Shown here one piece after another: positions 27,418-27,800 of a stretch of 27,800 bases of DNA. Position 1 is the stretch's first letter. Each line of letters opens with the position of its first letter. Made by a program: the position numbers and the translations under genes. The stretch is from the NCBI GenBank assembly GCA_003427395.1, contig BFEA01000094.1:171161-198960 (forward strand). The letters are read 5' to 3'. The notes under the pieces were generated by a model. It did not search any database, had not been told where the DNA came from, and saw only the letters and a list, made by a program, of their open reading frames with translations. The DNA comes from Chara braunii. Its lineage: Eukaryota > Streptophyta > Charophyceae > Charales > Characeae.

Positions 27418-27640
27418 TCGAAATGTCCCCGAAGTTTGCGTTTATTTGTGGAATGCCCCTGTGAAGGCCGACTTACCCTGGGGTGCCCCTCGGGCCTCTG
27501 AAATTTTCTGCAGGCCCCTGTCAGTATGGGACAAAGCTTTTCGATATGCCTTTACTGGACCGCTGGTGGCGTTTCGTCGCTCGGTCTTTGAAATGCCCTC
27601 ATGAGGGGCTTACATCTTTCTGTGATGCCCTTGCAGCAGT
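27418..27640. repeat. Diverged GAAATGCCC repeat, about six units
   Basis: GAAATGTCCCCGAAG, GGAATGCCCCTGTGAAGG, GGGGTGCCCCTCGGG, GATATGCCTTTACTGG, GAAATGCCCTCATGAGGGG and GTGATGCCCTTGCAG recur at 30-60-bp steps. Several can fold on themselves (CCCTCATGAGGG; GCCCCTCGGGC). Confidence 0.55.
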
Positions 27641-27694
27641 GGCGGCAGGAATTCGAATTCAAAGTGGCAGGCATTCCACGCGCCACAAAAAAAA

Positions 27695-27800
27695 AACGAT
27701 CTCTATATGTGTGTATGTGTGTGTTGTGTGTGTGTGTGTATGTGTGCGTGTGTGTGCGTGTGTGTATATATGTGTGTTGTGTGTGTGAGCGCGCGCGCGG
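27695..27800. repeat. (GT)n microsatellite
   Basis: GT/TATG units ending in a GC alternation; it runs off the window. Confidence 0.97.

Overview
This window looks like gene-poor nuclear DNA from a eukaryote with a large, repeat-rich genome. The signs are long (CT)n, (TA)n, (GT)n and poly(A) tracts, many small inverted-repeat elements, tRNA-derived elements, no long uninterrupted reading frame, and one recognisable exon ending at a canonical GT splice donor. A green-lineage (streptophyte) alga or plant is possible, but I cannot establish the taxon from the sequence.

Layout. 1-1660: a mosaic of short modules joined by TA repeats, including a 680-bp foldback and a motif with the complete core of a hammerhead ribozyme. 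1665-5250: simple repeats, three families of palindromic MITE-like elements and purine-rich minisatellites. 5250-6560: the only credible protein-coding locus, an F-box exon on the minus strand whose splice-donor end is duplicated as a 53-bp tandem array. 6560-7370: terminal-repeat fragments, a very long (CT)n tract with an unresolved base, and a further MITE. 7370-8314: nothing recognised.

8315-10700 (element A) and 21630-23960 (element B) are two diverged copies of one long non-coding element. Each has a conserved block of about 260 bp, then an array of short hairpins, then larger A/T-rich stem-loops. Within each array the loops are conserved while the stems change with pairing kept, which is the signature of conserved RNA structure. 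The hairpin type differs between A and B. Layout and lack of coding capacity resemble large retrotransposon derivatives (LARDs), but I see no LTRs.

11400-14040 and 19700-20130 hold further hairpin-rich sequence, including paralogous segments. 15126-16560, 17537-18050, 18540-19140 and 25000-26110 hold a second composite family. Four minus-strand tRNA-like heads have A and B boxes at an identical 45-bp offset. Most are accompanied by a body hairpin of up to 12 bp and by a separate hairpin module about 500-600 bp away. The window ends in a short diverged repeat array and a (GT)n tract.

The most unusual content is therefore not protein. It is several families of dispersed non-coding elements that seem to have conserved RNA folds by compensatory change. 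All pairings were found by eye. No folding energy, covariation statistic or database search was run.
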